A DNA stretch of 64,000 nucleotides from Rapana venosa (lineage: Eukaryota > Mollusca > Gastropoda > Neogastropoda > Muricidae). Below are positions 1 through 15,600 of the stretch, piece after piece (the first letter of the stretch is position 1; each line of letters begins with the position of its first letter). The notes beneath the pieces are model-generated. The model was not told where the DNA came from and did not search any database. It saw nothing but the letters and a program-made list of their open reading frames with translations. Position numbers and translations under genes: made by a program. The DNA lies in NCBI GenBank assembly GCA_028751875.1, contig CM054165.1, positions 25,393,488 through 25,457,487 of the forward strand, read 5' to 3'.

Positions 1-2879
1 CCTACCTAACCTAACCCTAACCCTAAACCTAACTCAAACCTTTACCTTAACCCTAACCTTAAACCTAACTCAAACCTTAACCAAAAATCCTAACCCTAAC
101 CCTAACCCTAACCCAAACCATAACTCTAACCATAACACTAACCATAACTAACCCTAATCTTAACCCTAACCCTTCACCTAACCTAACCCTAACCCTAACT
201 AGCCATAAACCTAACTCTAACCCGAACCCTTACTCTAACCCTAACCCTAACATTAACCCTAACCCTAACCCTAACCCAAACCCTTACCCTAACCACTGAC
301 CCTAACGGTAACCCTTACCCTAACCGTAACCGTAAACCTAACCCTAACCCTAACCCTAACTAACCATAACCCTAACCATAACCCTAACCCTAACGCTAAC
401 CCTAACCCAAACCCAAACCCTAACTAACCCTAACTAACCCTAACCCTAACCCTAACCTAACCCTAACCCTAACCCTATCCCTAACCCTAACAAACCCGAA
501 CCCTGACCCTAACCCCTGATCCTACCACTAACCTAAACCTAACACTAACCCGAACCCTAACCCCATCCCTAACCCTAACCCTTACCCCTACCCTAACCCT
601 TACCCTAACCCTAACCCTAACCCTAACCCTAACCTAACCATAACCCTAACCCTAACCCTTACCCTAACCCTTACTTTTACCCTAACCCTAACTAATCTTA
701 ACCCTAACCCTAACCCTAACCCTAAGCCAAACCCTAACCCTAAACCTAATTCTTACCCTAACCCTAACTCTAACCGTTACCCTAAACTAAACCTATACCC
801 TAACTAACCCTAACCCTAACCCTCACTCTAACCCTAACCCTAACCCTAACCCTAACTCACCTAACCCTAACCCTAACCCTAACCCTCACCCAAACCCTAA
901 CCCTAACCCAAACCTAACCCTAACCCTAACTCACCTAACCCTAACCCTAACCCTAACCCTAACCCTAACCCTAACCCTAACCCAACCCTAACCCTAACCC
1001 TAACCCTAACCCTAACCTTACCCTAACCGTATACCCTAAGCCAAACCCTAACCCTAACCCTTACCCTTACCTTAACCCAAACCTTCACCCTAACCCTAAA
1101 CCCTAAGACTAACCCTAACCTAACCCTAACCCTAACACCTAACCCTAACCTAACCCTAACCCTAACCTTTACCCTAACCCTAACCCCAACCCTAACCCTA
1201 ATCCTAACCCTTACCCTAACCCTAACACTAACCGTAACCGAAACCGTAACCCTAACCCTAACCCTAACCCTAACCTAACCCTAACCTTACCCTAACCCTA
1301 ACCCTAACCCTAACCCTAACCTAACCCAAATTATACACCTAACCATAAACCTATACCTAATCGTATCTCTAACCCCAACCCTAACACCAACCCTAACCCT
1401 TAAACTTATCCTAACGCTAACATAACGCTAACCCTAACCCTTATCCAACCCTAACAATAACCCTATCCCGAACCAGAACCCAAAACCCTTACCCTAACCC
1501 TAACTAACCCAAACCCTAACCATCACCCTAACTAACCCTTACCCTAACCCTAACTTTAACCCTTACTTTAACCCCATCCCTAACCTTAACCCTAACCGTA
1601 AACCTTAACCTAATCCTAACACTAACCCTAAACCTAACTAACCCTAACCCTTACGCTAACACTGACCCTAACTAATCCTAACTAAGCCTAACCCTAACCA
1701 TAACTTAACCCTAACCCTAACCTAACCCTAACCCTAAACCTTACCAAAATGCTTTCCCTAACCGTAAATTTAACCTAACCCTAATTCTACACCTAACCTG
1801 CAACCTAAACCTAACCGTATCGCTAAGCCCAACCCTATCACCAACCCTAACCCTAACCCTTATCCTAACGCTAACTTTACCCTACCCCTAACCCTTAGCC
1901 AACCCTAACAATAACCCTATCCCGAACCCTAACCCTAACCCTAACCCTACCCTAACTAACCCTAACCCTAACCCTCACCCTAACTAACCCTCACCCTAAC
2001 CCTAACCCTAACCCTAACACTAAACCTAACACTAACCTAACCCTAGCCCAAACCTTGACCCTAATTCTACACTTAACCATAAACCTAAACCTAACCGTAT
2101 CGCCAACTCCAACCCTAAAAGCAACCCTAACCCTGAAGGAACCCTAACCCTAACCCTTACCCAACCCTAACATAACCCTATCCCGAACCCTTACCCTTAC
2201 CCTAACCCTAACACTAACCCTTACCCTAACCCTAACCTCACACTAACCCTAACCCTAACCCTAACCCTAACCCTAACCTAACCCTAACTATACCCTAAGC
2301 CTAACCCAAACCCGAACACTAACCCTAACCCTAACCCTAACCATAACCCTAAAACTAACTACACCTAACTGACCCTAACCCAAACCCTAACTCCAACACT
2401 AACCCTAACATTTACCCTAACTTTAACCTTAAATCTCACATTAACCCTAACCCTCACTATCCCTAACGGTAACCCTAACCCTAACCATAACCATAACTCT
2501 AACCCTATCCCTAACTAATCCTAACCCTAACCCTAACCCCATCCTTAACCCTAACACTTACCCTAACCCTAACCCTAACCATAAGCGTAACCATAACCCT
2601 ACCCTAACCATAACCCTTAGCCTAACCCAAACACTAACCCTTACCCTAACCCTAACTAATCTTAACCCTAACCCTAACCCTAACCCTAAACCTAACCCTT
2701 ACCCTAACCCTAACTCTAACCGTTACCCTAACCTAAACCTATACCTAACTAACCCTAACCCTAACCCTCACTCTTACCCTAACCCTAACCCTAACCCAAA
2801 CCTTAACCCTAACCCTAACCCTTACCCTTACCCTTACCTTAACCCTAACGCTCACCCAAACCCTAACCCTAAAACCCCA
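1..2879. repeat. Degenerate telomere-like (CCCTAA)n array, block 1
   Basis: Nearly every position fits CCCTAA or a one-base variant such as CCTTAC, CCATAA, CCCAAA or CACTAA, all in the same orientation. Perfect runs are short and interspersed with variants. The recurrent marker (CTACACCTAACC ... CCGTATCGCTAA) appears near 1345, 1785 and 2065, and another marker, CACTATCCCTAACGG, near 2453. C-rich sequence on the + strand fits the left end of a chromosome with the tip outside or at base 1. Because the array is degenerate, it is probably subtelomeric rather than the active terminus. No coding content. Confidence 0.93.
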
Positions 2880-5800
2880 ACCTAACCCTAACCCTAACAA
2901 CCCTAACCCTAACCAAACCCCAACCCTTACCTAACCAACCCTTAAACCCCAACCCTAACCTTAAACCCTTACCCAAAACCCCCAAAACCCCAACCTAAAC
3001 CCAAACTAACCCTAACCTAAACCTAACCCTACCCAACCCTAACCCAAAACCTAACAACCTAAACCCAAAATAACCCCCAAACTAACCTTACCAAACCCAA
3101 ACTACCTACCCTAACCCTAACCCAACCAAAAAAAAAAAAATTTCTAACCTAACCACCCTAACCCAACCTAAACCCCAACCTAACCTACCAACCCTAAACC
3201 ACTACCTAACCCATTAACCTAACCTAACCAACCTACTTCCAACCCTAACTAACCAACCCTAAACCCTAACCCAACTCCCAACCCTAACCTACCTTAAAAC
3301 CCCTTTCCCTACCCTCACCCTAACTAACCCCCCCACCCTAACCCTAAACCTAACCTAACCCTAACCCTAACCCTAAACCTAACCTAACCTAACCCTAGCC
3401 CAAACCCTACCTAACCCCACCCTAACCATAAACTAACCTAAACATCCTAACCACCAAAACCCAACCCTAATAACCTAACCTAACCTTACCCAACCTAACA
3501 ATAACCCTACCCAACCTACACTACCCTAACCTAACACAACCCTACCCTAACCCTAAACCACACTAACCAACCTAACCCTAACCTAACCCAACTTAACCCC
3601 AACCTAACCCCAACCCAACCCAAATAACCCTACCCTAACCCTAACCATAACCTAAAAACTAAACCTAACACTAACCCCCAACCTAATAAAATAACCCCCA
3701 AATTTACCCTAACTTTAAACCTAAACCACATAACCCAAACCCCCACTATCCCAACGGGAACCCTAACCCCAACCCTAACCATAACCCTAACTCTAACCCT
3801 ATCCCTAACTTAATCCTAACCCTAACCCTAACCCCCTCCTTAACCCTAACCCTAACCTAATCCTAACCATAACCGTAACCAACCCTACCCTAACCTAAAA
3901 CCCCTTTCCTAACCAACCTAACCCCACCTTTAAACAAATAATTCCCTTAAACCCTAACTAACTAACCTAAACCAACCCTTAAACCCCAACCCTAACCCTA
4001 ACCTTACCCTAACCTAAGCTAACCCTAACCCTAACCCTAACCCTACTTAACCCTAACCCTAACCCTAACCCTAACCCAAAACCTAACCCCAACCCTAACC
4101 CTTAACCTACCTAACCCTAACCCTAACCCAACCCTAACCCTAACCCTAACCTAACCCCCAACCCTAACACCCCAACCCTATCACCCTAACCTTTTCCCCC
4201 AACCCAAACCTAACCCTAACCCTAACCCTACCCTTACCCTTAACCCAAACCTCACCTAACTAAAACCCCACACAACCCTAATTACCCTACCTAACCCTAA
4301 CCCTTACTAACCCAACCTAACCCTAACTAACCCCAAAAAATAACCCTAACCCTAACCCTAACCTACCCTAAAACCCCAACCCTAACCCCAACCCACCCTA
4401 AAACCCATCCACACCCCAACCCTAACCCAAAACCCCAACCCCAACCCTAACCCTAACCCAACCTAACCCTTACCAACCCAAAACCCCGCAAAACCCCAAC
4501 CTAACCCAACCCTAACCTTTAAACCCTACCCTAACCCTAACCCTAAAACCCCAACCCTAATACCTAAAACAACCCTAACCTAACCCTAACCATAACCAAC
4601 CATAACCCAACCTAAACCCCAACCTAACCCTAACCTAACCTAACCCTAACCTAACCCTAACCTAAAACCCCAAACCTAACCCTAACCCTAACCTAACCTA
4701 AACCTAACCAACCCCAACCTAACAAACAACCCCAACCCTAACCCTACCCTAACCCTACCCTAACCCTAACTAACCCCAATACTAACTAACCCAAAACCCC
4801 AACCCTTTAAACCCAAACCCCAACCTAATACCCTAACCCTTACCCTTAAACCAAACCCCAACCCCAACCTAACCCTAACCCTAACCCTAACCTAACCCCT
4901 AACCTTAACTACCTAACCCTAACCACCTAACCCAAACCCCAACCTAACCCTAACACTAACCTAACACTACCCCAACCCTTACCCTACCCAACCAACCCTT
5001 TCCCTTACCCAACCCGAAACCCCAACCTAACCCCTAACACTAACCTAACAAACCCTACCTTACCCCCAAACCTAACCCTAACCCAACCCCAACCTTTTCC
5101 TAACCTAACACTAACACCTAACCCTAACCCTAACCCACCTTAAACCCTAACCCTAACCCTAACCCTAACCCCTTACCCAAACACCCAACCCTAACTAACC
5201 CTACACAACAAACCCTAACCATAACCCTTTCCCTTACCCTAACCTAACCCTAATCTAACCCTAAAACCCAACCCTAACCCTAACCTAACCATAACCCTAC
5301 ATAACTAACCTAACCTAACACTAACCAACCCCAACCCTAACCCTAACCCAACACCTAACCCTTTCCCTACTTAACCCTAACACTAACCCAACCCCTAACA
5401 CTAACTAACAAACCCTAACCTAACCCTACCCTAAACTAAACCCCAACCCTAAACCTACCCTAAATCCTAATCTAACTAACCAAAAACCCCAACTTAACCC
5501 TAACCCCAACCCTACCTTAACCCTAAACCTAACCCTAACCCTAACCTAACCCTAACCTTTACCCTACCCTAAACCCCCAAACCCAACCCAAACCAACCTA
5601 ACTTAACCCTAACCCTAACTTAAAACCCTTTCACCAAAACCAACAAACCCTAACCCTAACTAACCAAAAACCCCAACCCTAAACCACCCCATTTAAACCC
5701 CAAAACCTAACAACCCAACCTATACCCAACCCCTACCTCCAAACCGATACCCCAACCCTAACCCAACCCACAACCCTAACCCAACCCAACCCTAACCAAA

Positions 5801-8800
5801 TTCCCTAACCAAACCCACCCCCAACCCAACAACCTAAACCCCAAACCCCAACCATAACCTAACCTAACCCTAACCTAACCCTTACCTAACCCCAACAACC
5901 TAACCCAACCTAACCTAACCCTATACCTAAAAAACCCACCCTAACCCAACCCAACCCTACTAACCCTAACCCTATCCCTATAACCCTAACCCTAACCAAA
6001 ACCCAACCCTACCAACCCTTACCCCCAACCCTAACCTTTAACCTAACCTAACCCTTACCCCCCTTTCCAAAACCATTAACCAAACACCTCAACCCTAACC
6101 CAACCTAACCTACCCAACCTAACCACCCTAACCCAACCTAACCCTAACCCCCAAACCCTACCCTACCCTTACCTTACCCTAACCACCCAAAACCCCAACC
6201 CTAACCTACCCTAACCTAAACCTAACCTAACTAACCCTAACCTAACCCTAACCTTCCCAACACCTAACCCTAACCCCTTACCAAACCAACCTAACCCTAA
6301 CCCTACCCTAACCATACCCCAAACCCTAACCCAACCCAATAAAATAACCCTACCCAACCCCAACCCTTACCCTAAACCCTAAACCCCAAACCTAACCCCT
6401 TAACCCTAACCCTAACCTAACCACATACCCTAACCTAACCTAGAACCCTAAACAACCCTACCCAACCCTAACCCTAACCTACCCTAACTAAACCCTACCC
6501 TAACCCTACCCTAACAACCTACCCTAACCTAACCCTAACCTAACCCTACCCTAAACCCCCAAAACCTAACCCTAACCTAACCCTTTAAATAACCCTACCC
6601 AACCCTAACCCTAATCTACCCTAAACCCCAACCTAAACCCAACCTACCCTAACCCAACCCCAACACACCCTAACCCTAATACCTAACCCTAACCCTACCC
6701 AACCCTAACATTACCCTAACCAACCCTTACCCTAACCTAACTAACACTAACCCTTAAACCCTAACCCTAAACCTACCCTAACCTAACCCTAACCCTAACC
6801 TAACCCAATATACCCTAACCTAACCCACCAACCCTAACCCACCCTAACCCTAACCTAACCCTAAAACTAACTAACCCCAACTCCCTAACCCCAAACCCCA
6901 ACTCCAAACTAACCCTAACATTACCCTAACTTTAAACCCCCAACTCACTTTAAACCCCAACCCTAAACCCTAACGAAACCCTAACCTAACCTAACCAAAC
7001 CCTAACCTAACCCTAACCCAATAATCTAACCCTAAACCTAACCCACCTTAACCCTAACCACCCTAACCCTAACCGAACCCTAACCCTACCCTTACCTAAC
7101 CCTTAACCCCAACCCTAAAACCCCAACCCTTACCTAACTAACTACTTTAAACCCCAACCCTAACCCTAACCTAACCTAACCCCAACCCTAACCCTAACCC
7201 TAACAACCTAATACTAACTAACCAAAAACAAAACCTACCCCCCCGACCCTGACCCCCCCCTAACCTCCCCTACTAACCCTAACTAACCCTACCTTTAAAC
7301 CCAACCTAACCTAACCCCAAACCTAACCCTAACTTACCTAACCCAACTTTAAAACCCACCTAAACCCAACCCTAACCCCTAACTAACCAAACCCTAACCC
7401 TAACCCCCAACCTAACCAACCCTAACCTAACTTAACCCCAACTAACCCTAACCTAACCCTTACCTAACCCAAAACCCTAAACCCAACCACCTAACCCTTA
7501 CCTTACCCTAACCCTTACCTAACTCTAACCCAACCCTTAAACCCCAACCTAACCTAACCCTAACCCTTCCTAAAAACCCCAACACTACCCTTACACTAAA
7601 CCCAACAACCCTAACCCTAACCCTACCTAACCCTACTTACCTAACCCAAAATCCTAACCCTAACCCTTTAAACCCCATCCATAACCCTAACCCCCTAACC
7701 CTAACCCTAACTATAACCCTAACCCCAAACCCTAACAAACCCCAACCCTAACCCTAAACCTAACCTAAAACCTAAAACCCAAATAACCTAACCCTAACCT
7801 AACCCTAACCTAACCTAACCCTAACACTAACCCTACCAAAAAAACCCAAACCCCCAACCCAACCCTAACTAACCCTAACCCTACCCTAACCCCTTTCCCC
7901 AACCCTAACCCTAACCATAAACCCAAACCCCAACCTTACCCAACCCTAAACCCCAAACCTTTAAACCCTTTCAAACCCCACCTAACTAACCCAACTAACC
8001 CCAACCTTACCTTAACCCTAACCCTAACCCCAACCTAACCTACCTAACCTTACTCAACCCCCCAACCCTAACCTAACCCTAACCCTAACCCCCAACCTAA
8101 CCCTAACCTAACCTACCCTAACCAAACAAACCTAACCCTAACCCTAACCCTATGCCAACCACCCTAACCCTAAACCAACCCAACCCTAACCCTAACCCCA
8201 ACCCTACCAAACCTAACCCTAACCCTAAAACCCAACCAAACCTTAACCAAAACCCCAAACCCAACCTAAAACCCCAACCCTAACCATAACCCTAACCATA
8301 ACCCTAACCCTAACTAACCCAACTTTAAACCCCAACCCTTCACCTAACCTAAACCAACCCTAACAACCTAACCCTAACTCCTAAAACCCAACCTTACCTA
8401 ACCCTAACCTAACATTTAAACCCCAACCCTAACCCACCAAACCTACCCTAACCACTACCCTAAAGGTAACCCTACCTAACCCTAACTAAACCTAACCTAA
8501 CCCCAACCCAACCCTAACCTAACCCTAACCCACCCTAACTAACCCTAAACCCTAACCCTAAACCCTAACCTACCTAACCCTAACCCAAAAACCCCAACTA
8601 ACCTAACTAAAAACCAACCCTAACCCAACTAACCCTACCCTAACCCTAACCAACCGAACCCTGACCCTAACCCCAAACCTACCCCACCTAAACCTAACAC
8701 TAACCCAAACCTAACCCCAACCCTAACCCTAACCCTTAACCCTACCTACCCTAACCACAACCTAAACCCTAACCTAACCATAACCCTAACCCTAACCCTT

Positions 8801-9630
8801 ACCCTAAAACCCTACTTTACCCTAACCTAACTAAAAATTAACCCTAACCCTAACCCTAACCCTAACCAAACCCTAACCTAACCTAACCCCTTCCCTAACC
8901 TAACCTAACCTACCCTAAACTACCTAACCCTAAAACCTAACCAAAACCCCAACCTAACCCAACCCTAACCTAACCCTAAACCCTAACCCCAACCCCAACC
9001 TCACCCAAAACCCCAACCTAACCCAAAAACCCTAACCCAAACCTAACCATAACCCTAACCCTAACCGTACCCCACCAAAACCCCAAACCCTTACCTTACC
9101 AACCAAACCCTACCCTAACCCTAAACCCTAAACTAACCCTAACCTAACCTAACCCTAACCCTAACCCTAACCCTAACCTAACCCAAAACCCCAACCTTTT
9201 TCCCCAACACCCAACCCTAACCCAACCCTAACCCTAAACCTAACCCTTTCCAACCCTAACCCTACCGTAACCGAACCTAACCTAACCTAACCCTAACCCT
9301 AACCCTAACCCTACCTAACCTAACCTTACCCTAACCTAAACCCCAACCCTAAACCCCAAAATTTTCCACAAACCTAACCTAACCTAACTAACCTAACCCA
9401 ACCCACCAACTAACCCTTAATTAACCTAACCTAACTAACCTAACCCTAACCACAACCCAACCTAACCCTACCCAACCCAAAACCCAACCTTAACCTACCT
9501 AACTAACCCAACCCTAACCTACCCTAAAACCCTTAACCCAACCCTAACTTAACCCTTAAATTTAACCCACCCCAACCTTAACCCTAACCAACCCTTTAAA
9601 CCCACCCTAACTAACCCTAACCTAACTACC
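2880..9630. repeat. Degenerate telomere-like array, block 2, indel-rich
   Basis: Still CCCTAA-like in the same orientation, but with a different error pattern: many AAACCCC, TTTAAACCCC and CCTAACCTAACC breaks and a run of 13 A near 3126. Parts are recognisable as damaged copies of cleaner blocks; for example 3640-3850 follows the order of variants at 2335-2550. This looks like unpolished long-read sequence, although real decay cannot be excluded. No genes. Confidence 0.85.
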
Positions 9631-12600
9631 AACCCTAACCCTTACGCTAACACTGACCCTAACTAATCCTAACTAAGCCTAACCCTAACCATAACTTAAC
9701 CGTAACCCTAACCCTAACCTAACCCTAACCTAACCCTAACCCTAACCCTTACCAAAATGCTTACCCTAACCGTAAATTTAACCTAACCCTAATTCTACAC
9801 CTAACCTGCAACCTAAACCTAACCGTATCGCTAAGCCCAACCCTATCACCAACCCTAACTCTAACCTTATCCTAAACGCTAACTTACCCTAACCCTAACC
9901 TTAGCCAACCCTAACAATAACCCTATCCCGAACCCTAACCTAACCCTAACCCTAACTAACCCTAACCCTAACCCTAACCCTCACCCTAACTAACCCTCAC
10001 CCTAACCCTAACCCTAACCCTAACCCTAAACCTAACACTAACCTAACCCTAGCCCAAACCCTGACACTAATTCTACACCTAACCATGAACCTAAACCTAA
10101 CCGTATCGCCAACTCCAACCCTAACAGCAACCCTAACCCTGAAGTAACCCTAACCCTAACCCTTACCCAACCCTAACAATAACCCTATCCCAAACCCTTA
10201 CCCTTACCCTAACCCTAACACTAACCCTTACCCTAACGCTGACCTCACACTAACCCTAACTCTAACCCTAACCCTAAACCTAAAACCCTAACTATACCCT
10301 AAGCCTAACCCAAACCCGAACACTAAACCCTAACCCTAACCTAAACCCTAAAACTAACTACACCTAACTGACCCTAACCCTAACCCTAACTCCAACACTA
10401 ACCCTAACATTTACCCTAACTTTAACTTAAATCTCACATTAACCCTAATCCTCACTATCCCTAACGGGAACCCTAACCCTAACCATAACCTAACCATAAC
10501 TCTAACCCTACCCCAACTAATCCTAACCCTAACCCTAACCCCATCCTTAACCCCCAACCCTTACCCTAACCCTAAAACCCTAACCATAAGCGTAACCATA
10601 ACCCTAAACCCCAACCATAACCCTTTAACCCCAAACCCAAACACTAAACCCTTACCTAACCCTAACTAAAACTTATACCCAACCCTAACCCTAAACCTAA
10701 CCCTTACCCTAACCCTAACTCTAACCGTTACCCCAACCTAAACCTATACCCTACTAACCCCAACCTAAACCCTCACTCTTACCCTAACCCTAAAACCCCA
10801 ACCCAAACTTAAAAACCCAACCTAACCCTTACCCTTACTCTTACCTTAACCCTAACCCTCACCCAAAACCCCAACCCTAACCAACCTAACCTAACCCTAA
10901 CCCTAACTAACCCTAACCCTAATCCTAACCCTAACCGTTTTCCTAAGCCAAACCCTAACCCTAACCCTTACCCTTACCTTAACCCAAACCCTCACCCTAA
11001 CACTAAACCCTAACACTTACCCTAACCTAACCCTAACCCTATCCCCTAACCCCAACCCTAACCTAACCCTAACCCTGACCCTAACCCTTACCCTAACCCT
11101 AACCTAACCTTACCCTAACCCTAACCCTAACCTAACCCAAATTATACTCCTAACCATAAACCTAACGCTAACATTACCCTAACCCTAACCCTTAGCCAAA
11201 CCCTAACAACCTATCCCGAACCCTAACCAACCCTAACCCTAACCCTCCCTAACTAACCCTTACCCTAACCCTCACCCTAACTAACCCTCACCCTACCCTA
11301 ACCCTAAAACCCCAACCCTAACCCTAACCTAACACTAACCTAACCCTACCCAAACCTGACCCTAATTCTACACCTAACCATAAACCTGAACCTAACCGTA
11401 TCGCTAACTCCAGCCCTAACAGCAACCCTAACCCTGAAGTAACCCTAACCCTAACACTTACCCAACCCTAACAATAACCCTATCCCGTACCCTTACCCTT
11501 ACCCTAACCCTAACACTAACCCTTACCCTAACCCTAAACCTCACACTAACCCTAACCCTAACCCTAACCTAACCCTAACTATACCCTAAGCCTAACCCAA
11601 ACCCGAACACTAACCCTTACCCTAACCCTAACCATAACCCTAAAACTAACTACACCTAACTGACCCTAACCCTAACCCTAACTCCAACACTAACCCTAAC
11701 ATTTACCCTAACTTTAACCTTAAATCTCACATTAACCCTAACCCTCACTATCCCTAACGGTAACCCTAACCCTAACCCTAACCATAACCCTAACTCTAAC
11801 CCTATCCCTAACTAATCCTAACCCTAACCCTAACCCCATCCTTAACCCTAACCCTAACCCTAACCCTAACCCTAACCCTAACCCTAACCCTAACCTAACC
11901 CTAACTCTAACCCTAACCCTAACCCTAACCCTAACCCTAACCTAACCCCAACTCTAACCCTAACCCTAACCTAACCCTAACCCTAACCATAAACCTAACC
12001 CTAACCTAACCCTTACCCTAACCCTAACCCTAACTAACCCTAACCCTAACCCTTACCCTAACCCTTACCTTTTACTAACCAACCTCACACTAACCTTAAC
12101 TCACCATACCCTAAATCTTTCCCTTACCCTAGCCAAACCCTAACGTAACCCTAACCCTAACCTTAACTCACCAAAACCTAACCCTTACCCTAACCCAATC
12201 CCTATCCATACCCTACCCTAACCCTAACGTAACCCTAACCCTAACCCTAACTCTAATCCCGACCCTTACCGTAACCCTAACTAAACCTAACCCTAACCCT
12301 AACACTTACCCTATCTAACCCTGACCCTAACTTTAACCCTAACCCTAACCCTAACTAACCCTAACCATAACCCTAACCCTTACCCTTACCCTAACTAAAC
12401 TTAACCATAACCCTAACCCTAACCCAAACTTTAACCCTAACCCTAACCCTAACCTAACACTAACTCTTAAACCTAACCCTTACCCTAACCTTAACCCTAA
12501 CCTTTATCTAACCCTAACCCTATCCCTAACCTAACCCTAACCCTAACCTAACCCTAATTCTTAAACCTAACCTTAACCATAACCTTTGTCTAACCCCAAC

Positions 12601-15600
12601 CCTAACGCTAACCATTAACCCTAACCCCTACCCTAACTTTAACCATAACCTAACCTAACCCTTCCCCTAACCCTAACCTAAGTTTAACCTAACCCTAACC
12701 CTGACTCTTACCCTAACCTTAACCCTAAGCTTAACCCTAACACTAACCATAACCCTTACCTTAACATTAAATAACCCTAACCCTAACCCTAAACCTAACC
12801 ATAACCTAACCCTAACCCTAACTCTGACCCTAATTCTACACCTAACCATAAACCTAAACCTAACCGTATCGCTAACCCCAACCTTAACACCAACCCGAAC
12901 ACTAACCCTAACCCTAACGCTAACGTTACCCTAACCCTTACACTAACCCTATTCCTAACCCTAACCAAACCCTAAGGCAAACCTTAACCCTAACCCCAAC
13001 ATTAACCCCAACTCTAATCCTAACTCACATAACCTTAACCCTAACCCTTACCCGAACTCTAACCAAAGTTTAACCCTAACCCTAACCCTAACCCTTACCC
13101 TAACATAAACCTAACTAGCCCAAACACTTTACACTAACCTTTACCCTAAGCTTAACCCTAACCCTAACTCTAACCCTAACCCTAACCCTAAACTTAACCA
13201 TAACCTAACCCTAACCCTAACTCTGACCCTAATTCTACACCTAACCATATACCTTAACCTAACTGTATCGCTAACCCGAACCCTAACACCATTCCGAACC
13301 CTAACCCTAACTCTAAAGCTAACGTAACCCTAACCCTATCACTAATCCTAACCTAACCCGTACGAAATTCTAAGCCTTACACTAACCCTAACCCTAACCC
13401 TAACTCTAACCCTAACCCTAATACTAACCCTAACCCTAACTAACCTAACTAACCCATAACCCAAACCCTAACCCTAACCCTAACACTATCCCTAACACTT
13501 ACCCTTACCCTAACCGTGACCCTAACCCTAACCATCAGCTTAACCCAAACCCTCACTAACCTTAACCCTAACCCAAAACCTAACCCTAACCTTATCCCTA
13601 ACTAATCCTAACCCTAACCCTAACCCTAACGCTAACCCTAACTAACCCTAACCCTAACCTAACCCTATCCCTTACACTAACGTAATCGAAATCCTTAACC
13701 CTCACCCAACCCTAACCCTTACCCTACCCTAACCCTTACCTTTACCCTGACCCTAACCCTAACCCTTACCCTTACCTAACTAACCTCACCCTAACCTTAA
13801 CTCACCATACCCTAACTCTTACCCTTACCCTAACCCTAACCAAACCCTAACGTAACCCTAACCCTAACCTTAACTCACCAAAACCTAACCCTAACCCTAA
13901 CCTTAACCGAAACCCTATCCCTACCCTACCCTAACCCTAACGTAACTATAACCCTAACCCAAACCATAACCCGTACCCTATCTAACCCTATCCCTAACGT
14001 TCACCCTAACCCTAACCCTAACTAACCCTAACCCTAACCCTAACCCTAACCATTACCCCTACCCTAACTAAACCTAACCATAACCCTAACCCTAACTTTA
14101 ACCCTAAGCCAAACCCTAACCCTAACCGAAACCCTAACCCAAACCCTAACCCTAACCTAACCCTAACTCTTAAATCTAACCCTTAACCTAACCTTAACCC
14201 TAACCTTTATCTAACCCTAACCCTAACCCTATCCCTAACCCTTACCCCATCCCTAACCCTAACCCTTACCCTAACCTCTACCCTAACCCTAACCCTAACC
14301 CAAACCGTAACCCTAAACCAAACCCTAAACCTAACCTTAACCCTTACCCTATCCCTTACCCTCACCCTAACCCTTACCCTAACTAACCGTAACTTTAACC
14401 CCAACCCTAACACTAACCTTAACCAAAACCCTAACCCTAACCCTAACGCTAACCCTAACCTAACCCGAACCCTTAAACCTAACCCTTACTCTAACCTTAA
14501 CCCCGACCTTTATCTAACCCTAACCCTAACCCTAACCGTAACCGTAACCCTAACCCTAACCATAACCCTAACCTAACCTAACCTAACCCTAACCCTAACC
14601 CTAACCTAACCCAAATTCTACACCTAAACATAAACCTATACCTAACCGTATCTCTAACCCCAACCCTAACACCAACCCTAACCCTAAAACTTATCCTAAC
14701 GCTAACGTAACGCTAACCCTAACCCTTATCCAACCCTAACAATAACCCTATCCCGAACCAGAACCCAAAACCCTTACCTTAACCCTAACCCTAACTAACC
14801 CAAACCCTAACCCTCACCCTAAGTAACCCTTACCCTAACCCTAACTTTAACCCTTACTTTAACCCCAACCCTAACCTTAACCCTAACCGTAAACCTTAAC
14901 CTAACCCTAACCCTAACCCTAAACCTAACTAACCCTAACCCTAACGCTAACACTAATCCTAACTAACTATAACTAACCCTAACCCTAACCATAACCATAA
15001 CTTTAACCCTAACCATAATCCTAACCTAACCCTAACCCTAACCCTTACCCAAATGCTAACCCTAACCGTAAATTTAACCTAACCCTAATTCTACACCTAA
15101 CCAGCAACCTGAACCTAACCGTATCGCTAACCCCAACCCTATCACCAACCCTAACCCTAACCCTTATCCTAACGCTAACGTTACCCTAACCCTAACCCTT
15201 ACCCAACCCTAACAATAACCCTATCCCTAACCCTAACCCTACCCTAACTAACCCTAACCCTAACCCTCACCCTAACTAAACCTCACCCTAACCCTCACCC
15301 TAACTAACCCTCACCCTAACCCTAACCCTAACCCAAACCCTAAACCTAACACTAACCTAACCCTAGCCCAAACCCTGACCCTAATACTACACCTAACCAT
15401 AAACCTTAACCTAACCGTATCGCTAACTCCAACCCTAACAGCAACCCTAAACCTAACCATAACGTAACCCTAACCCTAACCCTTACCCAACCCTATCAAT
15501 AACCCTATCCCGAACCCTTATCATTACCCTAACCCTAACACTAACCCTTACCCTAACCCTAAACCTCACCTAACCCTAACCCGAACCTAACCCTAACTAT

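Noticed and set aside
1..300. Active terminal telomere at the very start of the window
   Set aside because: Variant density is as high here as in the interior; no homogeneous CCCTAA run is present, so the true tip is not shown.
14207..14413. Open frame of alternating Val-Arg on the minus strand; similar frames at 16075-16284, 25802-26086 and 31383-31565
   Set aside because: Pure translation of (GGGTTA)n variants; no start context or domain. The repeat itself explains them.
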